DNA of 64,000 nt from Lactobacillus acidophilus (GTDB lineage Bacteria > Bacillota > Bacilli > Lactobacillales > Lactobacillaceae), in NCBI RefSeq assembly GCF_034298135.1, contig NZ_CP139575.1, forward strand, positions 1,426,001-1,490,000. The letters are read 5' to 3'. Shown here piece after piece: positions 1 to 10,964 of the stretch; the first letter of the stretch is position 1; every line of letters begins with the position of its first letter. The position numbers and the translations under genes were made by a program. Below the pieces are notes generated by a model. It did not search any database, had not been told where the DNA came from, and saw only the letters and a program-made list of their open reading frames with translations.

Positions 1-89
1 TATAAATTAAACAAAGCCGGGTAAAGCTTACGGTGGGCTAAATCGCCACTACCACCAAAAATAATCATTACAACAGGAATATTTTTCAT
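1..89 (-). CDS. zwf: Glucose-6-phosphate 1-dehydrogenase, N-terminal fragment
   Basis: Only the first 29 codons are present because the gene runs off the left edge. The product starts MKNIPVVMIIFGGSGDL and continues AHRKLYPALFNLY, which is the NADP-binding Rossmann start (GGxGDLxxRKLxPAL) typical of glucose-6-phosphate dehydrogenase, the entry enzyme of the oxidative pentose phosphate pathway. The ATG is at 89-87 and is preceded by a purine-rich stretch (GAAGAGG) on the minus strand. Later catalytic residues lie outside the window, so integrity cannot be judged. Confidence 0.85.
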   Translation of the reverse strand, partial: MKNIPVVMIIFGGSGDLAHRKLYPALFNL

Positions 90-164
90 AAAAGAGACCT
101 CTTCTTCAAACTGATATTCTTGACTATGTCTATTTTACAACAAGCTTTTTTTAAGAAAAACAAA

Positions 165-184
165 AAGCGTCAAATTTGACGCTT
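165..184 (-). terminator. Intrinsic terminator after yajC
   Basis: A perfect 20-base palindrome (AAGCGTCAAATTTGACGCTT) lies 11 bases past the yajC stop. On the minus strand it is followed by a T-rich tract, as expected for a rho-independent terminator closing the mutS-mutL-ruvA-ruvB-yajC run. Confidence 0.75.
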
Positions 185-195
185 ATCATTTTTAA

Positions 196-606
196 TTACT
201 TGTCTTCTTTTTTAGTATCATCAGCTGAAGCAGTATCGCTTGTTTCTGTTGCCTTTTCATCAGTCTTTTCAGTAGTTTCTGGTGCAGGAACAGTAGTAGC
301 AGGAATTACACGACGGATAGCCATTCTTTCAAAAGTTAGGTAAATACCATCTGCATCAACAACTACAGTCTTATCACTGTTGATCTTATCAATCTTTGCA
401 TGCAAACCATCTACTAAAACAACTTCGTCGCCCTTCTTCAACTTGTCCATCATTTGTAGTCTTTGTTGTTGCTGCTTTTTTTGTGGACGAATCATACCAA
501 AGTATGTAAAACCAATCAAAATAATGAATAAAATAATCATCATCCAGTTGTTACCAGCAGCACCATTGTTAGCATTTGCTAAAAATAAAGTATTCAAATT
601 TTCCAC
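196..606 (-). CDS. yajC: Preprotein translocase auxiliary subunit YajC
   Basis: This 136-residue protein has a short N-terminal segment, one hydrophobic membrane helix at about residues 21-38 (WMMIILFIILIGFTYFGM), then the YajC signature RPQKKQQQQ and a small soluble domain containing GDEVVLVDGLHAKI. YajC associates with SecDF at the Sec translocon. The last 35 residues are a low-complexity Glu/Thr/Asp/Lys tail without an obvious domain, common in Gram-positive YajC proteins. It follows ruvB on the same strand, the usual lactobacillus order, and is closed by a hairpin terminator. Confidence 0.93.
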   Translation of the reverse strand: MENLNTLFLANANNGAAGNNWMMIILFIILIGFTYFGMIRPQKKQQQQRLQMMDKLKKGDEVVLVDGLHAKIDKINSDKTVVVDADGIYLTFERMAIRRVIPATTVPAPETTEKTDEKATETSDTASADDTKKEDK

Positions 607-655
607 CTCATATTAAATCAATATATATCATTAAAATATTATACAGAAAACAACA

Positions 656-1672
656 TTAATTATCATTAGGAATTGGTAAACCTAATTGTAAATATGCTTT
701 ATCCGTAACCATTCGTCCTCGTGGCGTAAGTAAAATAAAACCATTTTGTAGTAAATATGGTTCGTATAGCGATTCAATTGTTTCCATATCTTCACCAATA
801 TTAGCTGCTAAAGTTCTTATTCCAACAGGGCCACCATTATAGCCTTCAATCATTGTTCTAAGCAATTTACGATCAGTTTGATCGAGTCCTTCGCTGTCAA
901 CTTGCAGTTGTTTTAATGCATCGCTTGTTGTAGCAAGTGAAATAGTCTTTTCACCTTTTACCTCCGCAAAATCGCGCACACGCTTTAAAAGTCGATTAGC
1001 TACACGTGGTGTACCACGTGAACGCCGTGCCAATTCATGTGCTGCTTCCGGCGCAATAGATGTATGAAAAACATCGCTTGAACGTTGTACAATCTTTTCC
1101 AACTCATCAACAGTGTAGTATTGCATATGTTCCACAATGCCAAAACGATCACGTAAAGGTGCTGATAACTGCCCTGCTAAGGTTGTAGCACCAATTAAAG
1201 TAAATGGTGGTAGCGGAACATGCACAGCGTGTGTGGTTTGGCCTTCACCAATTACAATATCAATGTAATAGTCTTCCATTGCAGAATAAAGCACTTCTTC
1301 AACAGGTTTAGCCAAGCGGTGAATTTCATCAATAAAAAGTACATCCCCTGGATCAAGATCAGATAATAAGGCCACTAAGTCCCCAGCTTTTTCAATCGCT
1401 GGACCACTTGTACTCTTTAAATGAACACCTAATTCATTAGCAATTACAAAAGCTAATGTAGTCTTTCCTAAACCTGGCGGTCCATAAAGCAGCACATGAT
1501 CTAATGCTTCATCACGCTGTCTAGCTGCTTTAATATAAATGGACATTTCCTTTTTTACTCTTTTTTGACCTAAGTATTGATCTAAAGTTTGCGGTCTCAA
1601 AGATAATTCCATTTGTTCTTCTTCAGGATTTTCAACGTGACCTGAAGTTACTGCATCATCGTTTTCTGCCAC
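656..1672 (-). CDS. ruvB: Holliday junction branch migration helicase RuvB
   Basis: RuvB is the hexameric AAA+ motor that, with RuvA, drives branch migration of Holliday junctions. The product shows RuvB hallmarks: [12 protein letters not shown] near the N terminus, Walker [10 protein letters not shown], Walker [11 protein letters not shown], sensor 1 GATTLAGQL, the arginine finger region LRDRFG, and a C-terminal winged helix ending in [11 protein letters not shown]. An in-frame ATG exists at 1705, but GTG at 1672 is preferred: GAGGAAG sits 8 bases upstream of it, while the ATG has no visible ribosome site. From GTG the protein has 338 residues, normal for the family. ruvA lies immediately upstream. 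Confidence 0.93.
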
Positions 1673-1716
1673 CAGCTTCACTTCCTCACTAAATAATATT
1701 ACCATTATACCAAGTT

Positions 1717-2304
1717 CTACTTCTTAAGCAGTAACGCTAAGCCTTTTTTAATATATTGATCTGCAGTATCTGCCTCAATTTCTACAAGCTTTGGTGTAAT
1801 ACGATCTACTTCTTTTTGAGTATAGCCCAAGGCAATTAAAGCCAATAATGCATCATTTAAAGCAGGAGAAATTTCCTCTCCGTTTTCCGGCTTATCAAGG
1901 CGAGCCACATAATCTCCTAGCTTACCTTTTAAATCCAAAACAATTTGTGAAGCGGTCTTTTTACCCACACCAGGAAAACGTGTTAAATATTTAACTTCAC
2001 CTTGTTCAATAGCTTCAGCAAGTGAATTACTATCTTCAGCAGCCATAATTGCCATTGCACTCTTAGGACCGATCCCACTTACACTAAGCAATTTAAGAAA
2101 TAATCCTTTATCATCTTGATCTTGAAATCCATATAAAGTAATGCCAGTATCACGAACAATTTGTTCGATATATACCTTGGCTTTTTGTCCTTGTTTATAA
2201 GCAAAAGGTGTTGGACTAAAAACCTTGTACCCAATTCCATTAACGTCTACTACAACATAGCTTGGCGTAACTTCAGAAATTATGCCTTCAAAGTATTCGT
2301 ACAT
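1717..2304 (-). CDS. ruvA: Holliday junction DNA helicase subunit RuvA
   Basis: This 195-residue protein binds the four-way junction and loads RuvB. The N-terminal OB fold begins [12 protein letters not shown]. Helix-hairpin-helix motifs are visible as [13 protein letters not shown] (about residues 72-84) and [11 protein letters not shown]. The C-terminal domain ([15 protein letters not shown]) is the RuvB-contacting three-helix domain. Its ATG shares one base with the mutL stop (TAATG), indicating translational coupling in a mutS-mutL-ruvA-ruvB operon. Confidence 0.95.
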
Positions 2305-4199
2305 TATTTATCCCTCTTAAACATTTTCTTGAGTTCATTTTCACTCATTCTAACCAAAACTAACCGTCCATCTGCATCATGATAAGGATCTTCTGTTTTA
2401 CGCAAATCAATAAGAATCTGACTAGCTTCTGCAGCTGCTAAATTAATTTTTCCACTAATATCTCGTTTAGCTTGCATTGCCGCTACTCGTTTAAATAAGT
2501 TTTCGGATTTTCCCTTATCTAAATTCAAATATCCATCCAAAATTTGGCGAATCGTTTCTTCCACATCATTATGAATCCATGTTGGATATGAGCGAACAAT
2601 AAAACTATTTTGACCAAAGTCTTCTAGATATATTCCAATTTGTTTAATTTGATCAATCTTATCTTTGATCTGAATAAAATCCAAATTACCAAATTCTAAA
2701 ACGATCGGCGTTAACAAGCCTTGCTGCACAATCTTTTTAGAAAGCAGCATTTCATATATTTTTTCAAATTGTAATCTTCTCCTTGCAGCCACCTGATCAA
2801 TTAAAAAGAGATCACTATTATTTTCAGCAATTATATAAGTATCTATTTGACCAATATAACTTAATTGGGGCAAATTGTTTGCTAAAGTTTCATCCCCACT
2901 TGAAATAACTTCTGAATCACACAAAGTATTGCTAAAAGGTCGCAAATCTTGCTGCAAAAGCACATTTTTATCCCACGTTTTAGTAATAATATATTTATCA
3001 TCTTCACGCGGAATATTTAAATCAACGTAATCTGTTTTTTCTTCTTCGGGCTTTTTCGGTTTAGCAAGAAATTCTGGCTTTTCATTATTTTCATGAATTT
3101 CTGGTGTCTTTTTACGTGCCGTATTTACAACATTTTGGTTTAAATTAAATTGCAACTGATCGACTAAAGTTTCACGCTTATTTTCTAAATTAGCAAAAGC
3201 ACTTGTTTGTTCTGTCTTTTTTATAAAAACATTACTAATTGTGCTAGTAATTAATCGACTTAATTCTTTTTCTTTAGATAAACGTACTTCTTGTTTAGTT
3301 GGATGAACGTTAACATCGACTAATAGTGGATCAACTTGAATTGCTAAAACTATAATTGGATAATGACGAGCAGCTAGCTTTGCACCATAGCCATCCATAA
3401 TTGCAGTATTTAATTGAAAGTTTCTAATATATCGCCCATTCAATAAGATGGAAACAAAGTTACGGGTAGAACGTGTTAATTCCGGCTTAGACATTAAACC
3501 AGAAATCTTAAAATCGTTGTCTTTTGCCTCAAATTCTTCCATTTTTTCAGCGATATGACGACCATAAACATTAGCTACCGTTTGCTTTAAATTGCCATTA
3601 CCTGGAGTTCTTAATAATACCTTCCCCGTATTGGATAAAGTAAACGAAACACTAGGATATCCAAGTGCCAAACGATTAATAATATCCACAATTTTCATAA
3701 TTTCAGTACGTGGACTACGTAAATATTTTAAACGAGCTGGTGTATTGAAAAATAAATCACGTACAGTTATTTGTGTACCTTCTCGTGCTGCAGCATCTTC
3801 TTGCCCTTTTTTATTGCCACCACTAAAAGTTGCTTTAACACCAATAGCTCCTTTAGTTGCAGTTAAAATTTCTACATGACTTACCGCAGAAATTGATGCC
3901 AGAGCTTCACCTCTGAAACCTAAAGTTGCTACTTTAAATAAATCATGCTCATTGCTGATCTTACTTGTTGCATGACGAGTAAACGCAAGATCTACTTGAT
4001 CTCGCGCAATTCCCGTTCCATTATCTTGAACCACAATTTGTTTTAAACCAGCATCAACAAAATCTACCCTAATTCTAGTTGCACCCGCATCAAGTGAATT
4101 TTCAACAAGCTCTTTTACTACACTAGCAGGTCGTTCAATAACTTCACCAGCAGCAATTTGATTTGTTAATGTCTCAGATAATTCATGAATTTTAGGCAT
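2304..4199 (-). CDS. mutL: DNA mismatch repair protein MutL (endonuclease motifs degenerate)
   Basis: MutL links MutS recognition to downstream repair. The N-terminal GHKL ATPase is complete: ENSLDAGAT (motif I), DNGTGI (II) and [10 protein letters not shown] (III), with the [12 protein letters not shown] segment near residue 300. A variable linker (about residues 340-420) leads to a C-terminal dimerisation domain. Gram-positive MutL proteins normally carry an endonuclease site DQHA-xx-E-xxxx-E and a C-terminal CPHGRP. Here the equivalents read [12 protein letters not shown] (about residue 467) and DADGRL (about residue 607), so key metal ligands are missing. At 631 residues the length is normal, and the ORF is intact. 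The mutS stop lies 2 bases upstream of the mutL start. Confidence 0.93.
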   Translation of the reverse strand: MPKIHELSETLTNQIAAGEVIERPASVVKELVENSLDAGATRIRVDFVDAGLKQIVVQDNGTGIARDQVDLAFTRHATSKISNEHDLFKVATLGFRGEALASISAVSHVEILTATKGAIGVKATFSGGNKKGQEDAAAREGTQITVRDLFFNTPARLKYLRSPRTEIMKIVDIINRLALGYPSVSFTLSNTGKVLLRTPGNGNLKQTVANVYGRHIAEKMEEFEAKDNDFKISGLMSKPELTRSTRNFVSILLNGRYIRNFQLNTAIMDGYGAKLAARHYPIIVLAIQVDPLLVDVNVHPTKQEVRLSKEKELSRLITSTISNVFIKKTEQTSAFANLENKRETLVDQLQFNLNQNVVNTARKKTPEIHENNEKPEFLAKPKKPEEEKTDYVDLNIPREDDKYIITKTWDKNVLLQQDLRPFSNTLCDSEVISSGDETLANNLPQLSYIGQIDTYIIAENNSDLFLIDQVAARRRLQFEKIYEMLLSKKIVQQGLLTPIVLEFGNLDFIQIKDKIDQIKQIGIYLEDFGQNSFIVRSYPTWIHNDVEETIRQILDGYLNLDKGKSENLFKRVAAMQAKRDISGKINLAAAEASQILIDLRKTEDPYHDADGRLVLVRMSENELKKMFKRDK

Positions 4200-4201
4200 A
4201 A

Positions 4202-6797
4202 TTACTTATCATCCTTTAAGTCTTTTTGCCAATCTGCAACTAATTGCATAATTTGAAGTGGAGTTTTATCCGCTAAGTACAAGTTAGAAATATCATCTAA
4301 AATATTTTGTTCAGTATCAGTAATTACTGCTTGTTCAGCTTGAACTTCTTCACTGTCATTAACTTCAGGTTGCGCAAACAAATCAAGTTGTTGACTTGCT
4401 GGAGCAATTTCACTACCTTGTGCTTCTAAACGCTTTAGCAATTTAGTTGCTTCACGTAAAACACTTTTTGGCAGTCCAGCCAGCTGAGCAACATGGATAC
4501 CATAACTTTGATCGGCGGGTCCAGGTAAAATCTTATGTAAGAAAATTAACTTTCCGTTTTCTTCAGTTGCCCCAACGTGAATATTCTTTAAATGATCAAG
4601 TGTTTCATCAAGATCAGTTAATTCATGATAGTGCGTTGCAAAGAATGCTTTAGCGCCAACTTTATCATGTAAATATTTAACAATTGCTCCAGCTAAAGCC
4701 ATACCATCATAAGTAGCTGTTCCTCGTCCAATTTCATCAAACAAAACCAAACTACGCTTTGTAGCATATTGTAAAGCATCATTTGCTTCACTCATTTCTA
4801 CCATAAACGTACTTTGACCAGAGATTAAATCATCAGCTGCACCAATTCGCGTAAATATTTGATCAAAAATTGGTAAATCCGCGCTATCAGCTGGAACAAA
4901 AGAACCAACCTGGGCCATTATTGCAATTAATGCCATTTGACGCATGTAAGTACTTTTACCAGACATATTTGGCCCTGTAATTAAATAAATGTTAGTAGAT
5001 GAATCCATCTCTACACTATTAGGAATGTATGAACCTGCTGTCATAACTTTTTCCACTACCGGATGACGACCATTTACAACATCAATATCTTGATTGTCAG
5101 TATGAAAACTTGGTCGACAATAATTATTTTGTTCAGCCACACTTGCAAAGCCACAGAACACATCCAAAGCCGCTAACTGACTGCCCAATTTTTGTAAAGC
5201 TGGAATATACTTCTTAACTTCTTCACGCAATCTAACAAACAAATCATATTCAAGATCTGTTGAACGAGTCTGTGCTTCTAGAATTAAATTTTCGTGTTCT
5301 TTTAACTCAGGAGTAATGTAACGCTCTGCATTAGTTAAAGTTTGTTTTCGAGTGTAACGATCAAGTGGCACCTTATTTTTATTACCATTAGAAACTTGAA
5401 TATAATAACCAAAAACCTTATTGTAGCCTACTTTTAAGTTTTCAATTCCGGTTTTTTGACGTTCATCTGCTTCCATTTGTGCCAACCATTTTTTACCGTT
5501 ATTCATTGCATCCCGATAGCGGTCTAATTGTTTGTCCACACCTTCACGAATTAATCCACCTTCTGTAGTCAAAAGTGGGGGATCTTTAACTATAGTTGTA
5601 GTAATTAATTCAGCTACGCCTTTTAATGGATCAATTTTTTGGGCAAATTCTTTTAATACATCACTGTCTGATTGATCTAGCGCATCTAAAATAGTTGGTA
5701 CTGCTTCTAATGATCTTGATAACTGTAATAATTCACGAGCATTTACATTACCAAAAGCAATTCGTCCAGTTAATCTTTCAAGATCATATACACCCTTTAA
5801 AGCATCGATTGCATTTTCACGAGTAAAATAGCCATCAAATAGTGCCTGTACCATTTCTTCACGGTGATTAATTTCATCAACATTTAAAAGGGGGCGAGCA
5901 AGCCATTGTTTCAAAAGACGTCCACCCATGGCAGTATGGGTTTTATCAAGCACCCAGAAAAGAGAGCCCATCTTTTTACCAGTCTTAGCAGAAGCAACAA
6001 GTTCCAAGTTATTTTGTACAGTATGTGACATTTGCAAATACTGATTTACTTCATAACTTTTAGCAACTTGTAAGTGAGCTAAACTACGCTTTTGGGTTGA
6101 TAAAAGATAACCTACTAATTGTTCTGTAGCCTTTTTTTCTGCAGAATTAGTTAAATTCTGCCCAACATAAGAAATTTCAGCATGTTCTCCTTCAATTGGA
6201 GTAGGACTTGAAACAGTAATGTTTGCCTTATGCATAAATTCCTTGTTTTGTTCAGTCAATGGACCATTGTAGACAACTTCTCTTGTTCTTAAAGACAAAA
6301 GTTCATTTGAAACTGCTTCAAAACTCTTCAAATGAGTAGCATATACTTCCCCTGTTGATAAATCACTATATGCTACGCCAAACCCCTTTTCAGTGGTTAC
6401 CACTGACGTTAAATAATTTGAATCTTTTGCATCATTAGGGCCCTCACTCATCATGGTACCTGGTGTTACTAATTGAATGATTCCCCTTTTGACCATACCT
6501 TTAGCTTTTTTAGGGTCTTCAAGTTGTTCACAAAGTGCAACTTTATACCCTTTTTTCGACTAAAGTATTTACATAAGTATCTACAGCCATATGTGGTACA
6601 CCAGCCATTGGAATTGGATTCTTAGTTTTATTCGAGCGATGAGTTAAGGTTAATTCAAGAATTTGGGCACCTTTGACAGCATCTTCTTCAAAAAGTTCAT
6701 AAAAGTCCCCTACCCGATAAAAAAGAAAGGCATCAGGATATTGCTTTTTAATTTCATAATATTGCTCCATCATTGGAGTGGTACTTGATTTTGCCAA
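4202..6797 (-). pseudogene. mutS: DNA mismatch repair ATPase MutS, split by a one-base frameshift
   Basis: MutS recognises mismatches and small loops. Two ORFs make one protein. 6543-6797 encodes the N-terminal mismatch-binding part (TTG start with GAGGAA upstream; [15 protein letters not shown] contains the Phe-x-Glu-like region) and ends VEKRV-stop. 4202-6496 and its upstream frame carry connector, core and ATPase domains (Walker A GPNMSGKST, DEIGRGTATYDG, FATHYHEL). Removing one T from the run of six at 6551-6556 restores a continuous reading [20 protein letters not shown] and a protein of 864 residues, normal for MutS. The lesion is therefore a +1 in a poly-A tract: a true null mutation, a slippery phase-variable site, or a sequencing error. 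Everything else in both halves looks intact. Confidence 0.9.
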
Positions 6798-6863
6798 ATG
6801 TATTCCTCTTTCTTAAAAGCTTTAATTTCTGCAAATTATTATAAGCCAAATAGCCAAATAACA

Positions 6864-6904
6864 AAAATAAACCAATGTATCGCATTGATACATTGGTTTA
6901 TTTT
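6864..6904 (-). terminator. Strong intrinsic terminator after groEL
   Basis: An 18-bp perfect stem (AAAATAAACCAATGTATC paired with its complement) with a 5-base loop lies just past the groEL stop. On the minus strand the stem ends in a U-rich segment. It separates the groESL operon from mutS. Confidence 0.85.
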
Positions 6905-6923
6905 ATAAATTATTTTCGTTAAC

Positions 6924-8570
<1,647 letters not shown>

Positions 8571-8574
8571 TTAA

Positions 8575-8859
8575 TTACTTTTCAATTGCTAAAATGTCTT
8601 TTTCATGAAGGACTAAGTACTTTTCACCTTCGTATTCAACATTAGTGCCTGAGTACTTATCGTAAAGAACAACGTCGCCCTTCTTAACGACCATTGGAAG
8701 TTTGTCACCATTTGAAGTGTATGCACCTTCACCAACAGCTACAACTTCACCTTCAGTTGGCTTTTGCTTAGCATTTGATGCTAAAACAATACCGCCAACA
8801 GTCTTTTCTTCTTCTTCTTTAACTTTAACGATCACGCGATCACCAATTGGTTGTAACAC
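8575..8859 (-). CDS. groES: 10 kDa co-chaperonin GroES
   Basis: This 94-residue lid protein of the GroEL chamber begins (M)[12 protein letters not shown], has the mobile-loop region [12 protein letters not shown] at about residues 17-29, and ends [10 protein letters not shown]. The start is GTG at 8859-8857 with a strong ribosome site AAGGGGGA on the minus strand. It is the first gene of the heat-shock operon, and a HrcA operator (CIRCE) sits between its promoter and start. Confidence 0.97.
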   Translation of the reverse strand: MLQPIGDRVIVKVKEEEEKTVGGIVLASNAKQKPTEGEVVAVGEGAYTSNGDKLPMVVKKGDVVLYDKYSGTNVEYEGEKYLVLHEKDILAIEK

Positions 8860-8916
8860 GTTTAGTCCCCCTTATAATTTATTTTCTTCATTATTATTTA
8901 TAATCATTTTTGATTG

Positions 8917-8943
8917 TTAGCACTCCTTTTAGTTAAGTGCTAA
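8917..8943 (-). promoter_or_regulatory. CIRCE operator 1 (HrcA site) of groESL
   Basis: The element reads TTAGCACTC-N9-AAGTGCTAA, one base off the CIRCE consensus TTAGCACTC-N9-GAGTGCTAA. It lies downstream of the predicted -10 box, so HrcA binding would block the transcription start and the hairpin would lie in the 5' leader. Confidence 0.93.
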
Positions 8944-8955
8944 CTTACAAATATG

Positions 8956-8984
8956 ATAATAACCCGTTTACTAAAAAAAAGCAA
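8956..8984 (-). promoter_or_regulatory. groESL sigma-A promoter
   Basis: On the minus strand, TTGCTT (8984-8979) and TATTAT (8961-8956) are separated by 17 bases. The promoter is bracketed by the two CIRCE elements. Assignment is by consensus matching only. Confidence 0.7.
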
Positions 8985-8991
8985 GAAAAAA

Positions 8992-9018
8992 TTAGCACTC
9001 TTTATAAAAAAGTGCTAA
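8992..9018 (-). promoter_or_regulatory. CIRCE operator 2, also shaped as an intrinsic terminator
   Basis: A second TTAGCACTC-N9-AAGTGCTAA copy lies just upstream of the groES -35 box and 9 bases after the stop of the LiaF-like gene. Read on the minus strand the inverted repeat is followed by a run of six T, so the same palindrome can act as a HrcA operator in DNA and as a rho-independent terminator in the upstream transcript. Confidence 0.85.
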
Positions 9019-9026
9019 TTGTGTTT

Positions 9027-9785
9027 TTATTCAGTTTTAACATGTTGAATATTTAGATCTCCCATAGTATTTTTACCTTGTAAAATCAACCTGGTACCAG
9101 TACTTTTTTCATAATCAATATCAACATCGCTAAAGTTATTTTGCATATTATTTTCTACTTGCCAGTCGCTAGGAATATAAATATTAACATCACACATAGA
9201 AGTATTAATGTTCATAATTACTTCATTCCCTGCAGCTTTAGCATCATCTAAATAAACACTAACATCCCCCATTGATGCATCAATAGTAACCGTCTTTAGG
9301 TTCTGAGAATGAATATAGCGAGCAGCTTCTGTCATTTTTCCACTAATCACCACATTATCACTATCCACACCAAAGCTACTATCCGTAATTACATCGTCTG
9401 CTTTAAAATTCTTATTTTTTAAATCCGACCAATTGGCATCTACTTTCTTACCATTAATGATCACTGTCGGCTTGAAACTTTTTCTAAAAATCAAACCAAT
9501 TCCAGCAGAAATTAGAAATGCGACAAGCAAAATAGTCCACGGAGCAAGTGCTGCAATATGAAGCGGCTTAGCATAAATAATTAATAAAAATGCAATTGAA
9601 AAAATAGAACCATATAAATTTTTATTTATTATTGAAGTAATTAAACTAGCTGCAAAAACTACCGTCCAAAATATTGACCAAAATCCCATTGTAAATGGTA
9701 ATAAATGCAATTGATCGATTACTAAAAATACAGCGGCTGCAATTAAACCAACACCCCAGAAAATTCGACTCCATTTAGCTTTCAT
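9027..9785 (-). CDS. LiaF-like membrane protein paired with a LytTR regulator
   Basis: This 252-residue protein has about four hydrophobic segments in its first half (for example WGVGLIAAAVFLVI, MGFWSIFWTVVFAASLI, SIFSIAFLLIIYA and PWTILLVAFLISAGIGLIF). A soluble C-terminal beta-rich domain follows, with repeated SMGDVSVYL / SMCDVNIYIP / TMGDLNIQ strands. That repeat pattern is characteristic of the LiaF/VraT C-terminal family (cell-wall-active antibiotics response). LiaF-type proteins usually restrain a sensor kinase, but no kinase is present here. The gene instead follows a LytTR regulator, with the regulator stop and this start about adjacent at 9785. I infer a membrane partner that restrains or informs the regulator. 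The exact function is unknown. Confidence 0.7.
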   Translation of the reverse strand: MKAKWSRIFWGVGLIAAAVFLVIDQLHLLPFTMGFWSIFWTVVFAASLITSIINKNLYGSIFSIAFLLIIYAKPLHIAALAPWTILLVAFLISAGIGLIFRKSFKPTVIINGKKVDANWSDLKNKNFKADDVITDSSFGVDSDNVVISGKMTEAARYIHSQNLKTVTIDASMGDVSVYLDDAKAAGNEVIMNINTSMCDVNIYIPSDWQVENNMQNNFSDVDIDYEKSTGTRLILQGKNTMGDLNIQHVKTE

Positions 9786-10258
9786 TAGTAAGCCCTTCTT
9801 TCATTTAATTTATCTTTCAATTCACGATAATAGCGTCTAGATACATAAACAGTTTTATAAGAGTGATGAAATTGAATCTGGCAATTAGAAATCGATTTAG
9901 TCAAAGCATAGATCTGATCCAAGTTAAGAATCGTAGATTTAGATACACGCATGAATTGGCCACCAAGCAAGTTTTCTAATTCATACAACTTATATTTCAC
10001 AGCATAACTGTAATTTAAAGTATGAGCCATTACTTGCTTATCGGCAGTTTCAAAGAATAGAATTTGATTTAGATCAAGATAGTAGGCTTTATCATCCTTT
10101 ACTCCAGTAATCTGATCAGGCTGAGACGACTCATCTTGCAGCTTGCGATAAATCCGCTCAATTTCTGGAGTAATTTTATTAGCTTTGATGATTACTTCTG
10201 ATTCTTGGTTGTCAGGATCAATTTCTAATTTGACCTTCAATTTTTTCATCCCCTTCAT
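9785..10258 (-). CDS. LytTR-domain DNA-binding transcriptional regulator
   Basis: This 157-residue protein lacks a receiver domain. The C-terminal half is a LytTR DNA-binding domain: DLNQILFFETADKQVMAHT, YELENLLGGQFMRVSKSTILNL and the terminal TVYVSRRYYRELKDKL. The N-terminal about 50 residues have no recognised domain. LytTR proteins bind pairs of short direct repeats spaced by two helical turns, and such a pair (period 21 bases) occurs upstream of this gene at 10311-10341. Co-transcription with a membrane protein resembles the kinase-independent LytTR regulator/inhibitor pairs known in streptococci (HdrRM, BrsRM). The partner type here differs. Confidence 0.85.
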   Translation of the reverse strand: MKGMKKLKVKLEIDPDNQESEVIIKANKITPEIERIYRKLQDESSQPDQITGVKDDKAYYLDLNQILFFETADKQVMAHTLNYSYAVKYKLYELENLLGGQFMRVSKSTILNLDQIYALTKSISNCQIQFHHSYKTVYVSRRYYRELKDKLNERRAY

Positions 10259-10310
10259 TTCTATAGTTTTATTACAACGCGTTTTATTAAGAAAAACTAG
10301 CTAATTCAAC

Positions 10311-10341
10311 TAAGTGGTCACAAAATTGAAGTAAGCGGTCA
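10311..10341 (-). promoter_or_regulatory. LytTR-type direct repeat pair (candidate autoregulatory site)
   Basis: TAAGTGGTCA (10311-10320) and TAAGCGGTCA (10332-10341) are direct repeats with one mismatch and a centre spacing of 21 bases, two helical turns. On the coding strand they read TGACCGCTTA-N11-TGACCACTTA, about 55 bases upstream of the LytTR gene start. The geometry matches that known for dimeric LytTR regulators. Binding is inferred. Confidence 0.65.
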
Positions 10342-10345
10342 TTTT

Positions 10346-10846
10346 TTAAAAACAATCAAAAATTGAAGAACATAATGCATCCCATAGTCCTTCGACCAAG
10401 GTATAAGATAATTGCTTTTTATAAGCCTTACCAAATCTGGTATATTCATATGTTTTATTTGCTTCTTCATCGGTAAAGTAATATTTGCTATTTTTCCGAC
10501 TGCGCAAAGTTCTAATCAAGGCAACAAGCATCCCCAAAAGCATGAAAAAGATGACTAAAATAATTATGAAGATAATTCCTGCCCAACTTTGTAGGTAGTA
10601 GTTAAGGCATAGCGAAACCATCCAAAGCAAATAGAAAATAAAAGTTAAACCACTAGTAAAAATGCGTGGCAGTTTTATTTTGGCCGTTAATAGAATTGCC
10701 GGAATAATGGGCAAAATTGAAAAGATGAGCAAAGCTATGCCATAACTTTTAGTAACATTTTTCACTCCACTAAAAAAGATAAAAGCTATGCTCAAAATGA
10801 TGCAAGCAATGAACAATAACCAAGTTCGATTTCTTTTTACATTCAT
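10346..10846 (-). CDS. Hypothetical multi-pass membrane protein
   Basis: This is a 166-residue protein when started at the ATG at 10846, which has AAGGTGG 7 bases upstream; an upstream in-frame ATG (10873) lacks a site. About four hydrophobic helices are visible: WLLFIACIILSIAFIFF, YGIALLIFSILPIIPAILL, SGLTFIFYLLWMVSLCL and WAGIIFIIILVIFFMLLGMLVALI. They are followed by a basic segment (RTLRSRKNSK) and a soluble C terminus of about 50 residues. I recognise no family. It lies between the LytTR operon and the sucrose PTS gene. Proximity to the LytTR repeats (just past its stop) may be coincidental. Confidence 0.6.
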   Translation of the reverse strand: MNVKRNRTWLLFIACIILSIAFIFFSGVKNVTKSYGIALLIFSILPIIPAILLTAKIKLPRIFTSGLTFIFYLLWMVSLCLNYYLQSWAGIIFIIILVIFFMLLGMLVALIRTLRSRKNSKYYFTDEEANKTYEYTRFGKAYKKQLSYTLVEGLWDALCSSIFDCF

Positions 10847-10880
10847 GATTATCCACCTTCTTTTTTGTAGCATAACATGA

Positions 10881-10913
10881 AAAATCGCTCAAGATTGTTT
10901 CTTGAGCGATTTT
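10881..10913 (-). terminator. Intrinsic terminator after the sucrose PTS gene
   Basis: AAAATCGCTCAAG and CTTGAGCGATTTT form a 13-bp stem with a 7-base loop. It lies between the stop of the PTS gene (10965) and the start of the membrane protein gene (10846). Confidence 0.75.
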
Positions 10914-10964
10914 CTTCATAATTAATAATTGTTTTAATTTTGATTCATAGAGGAGCGTTAACAA

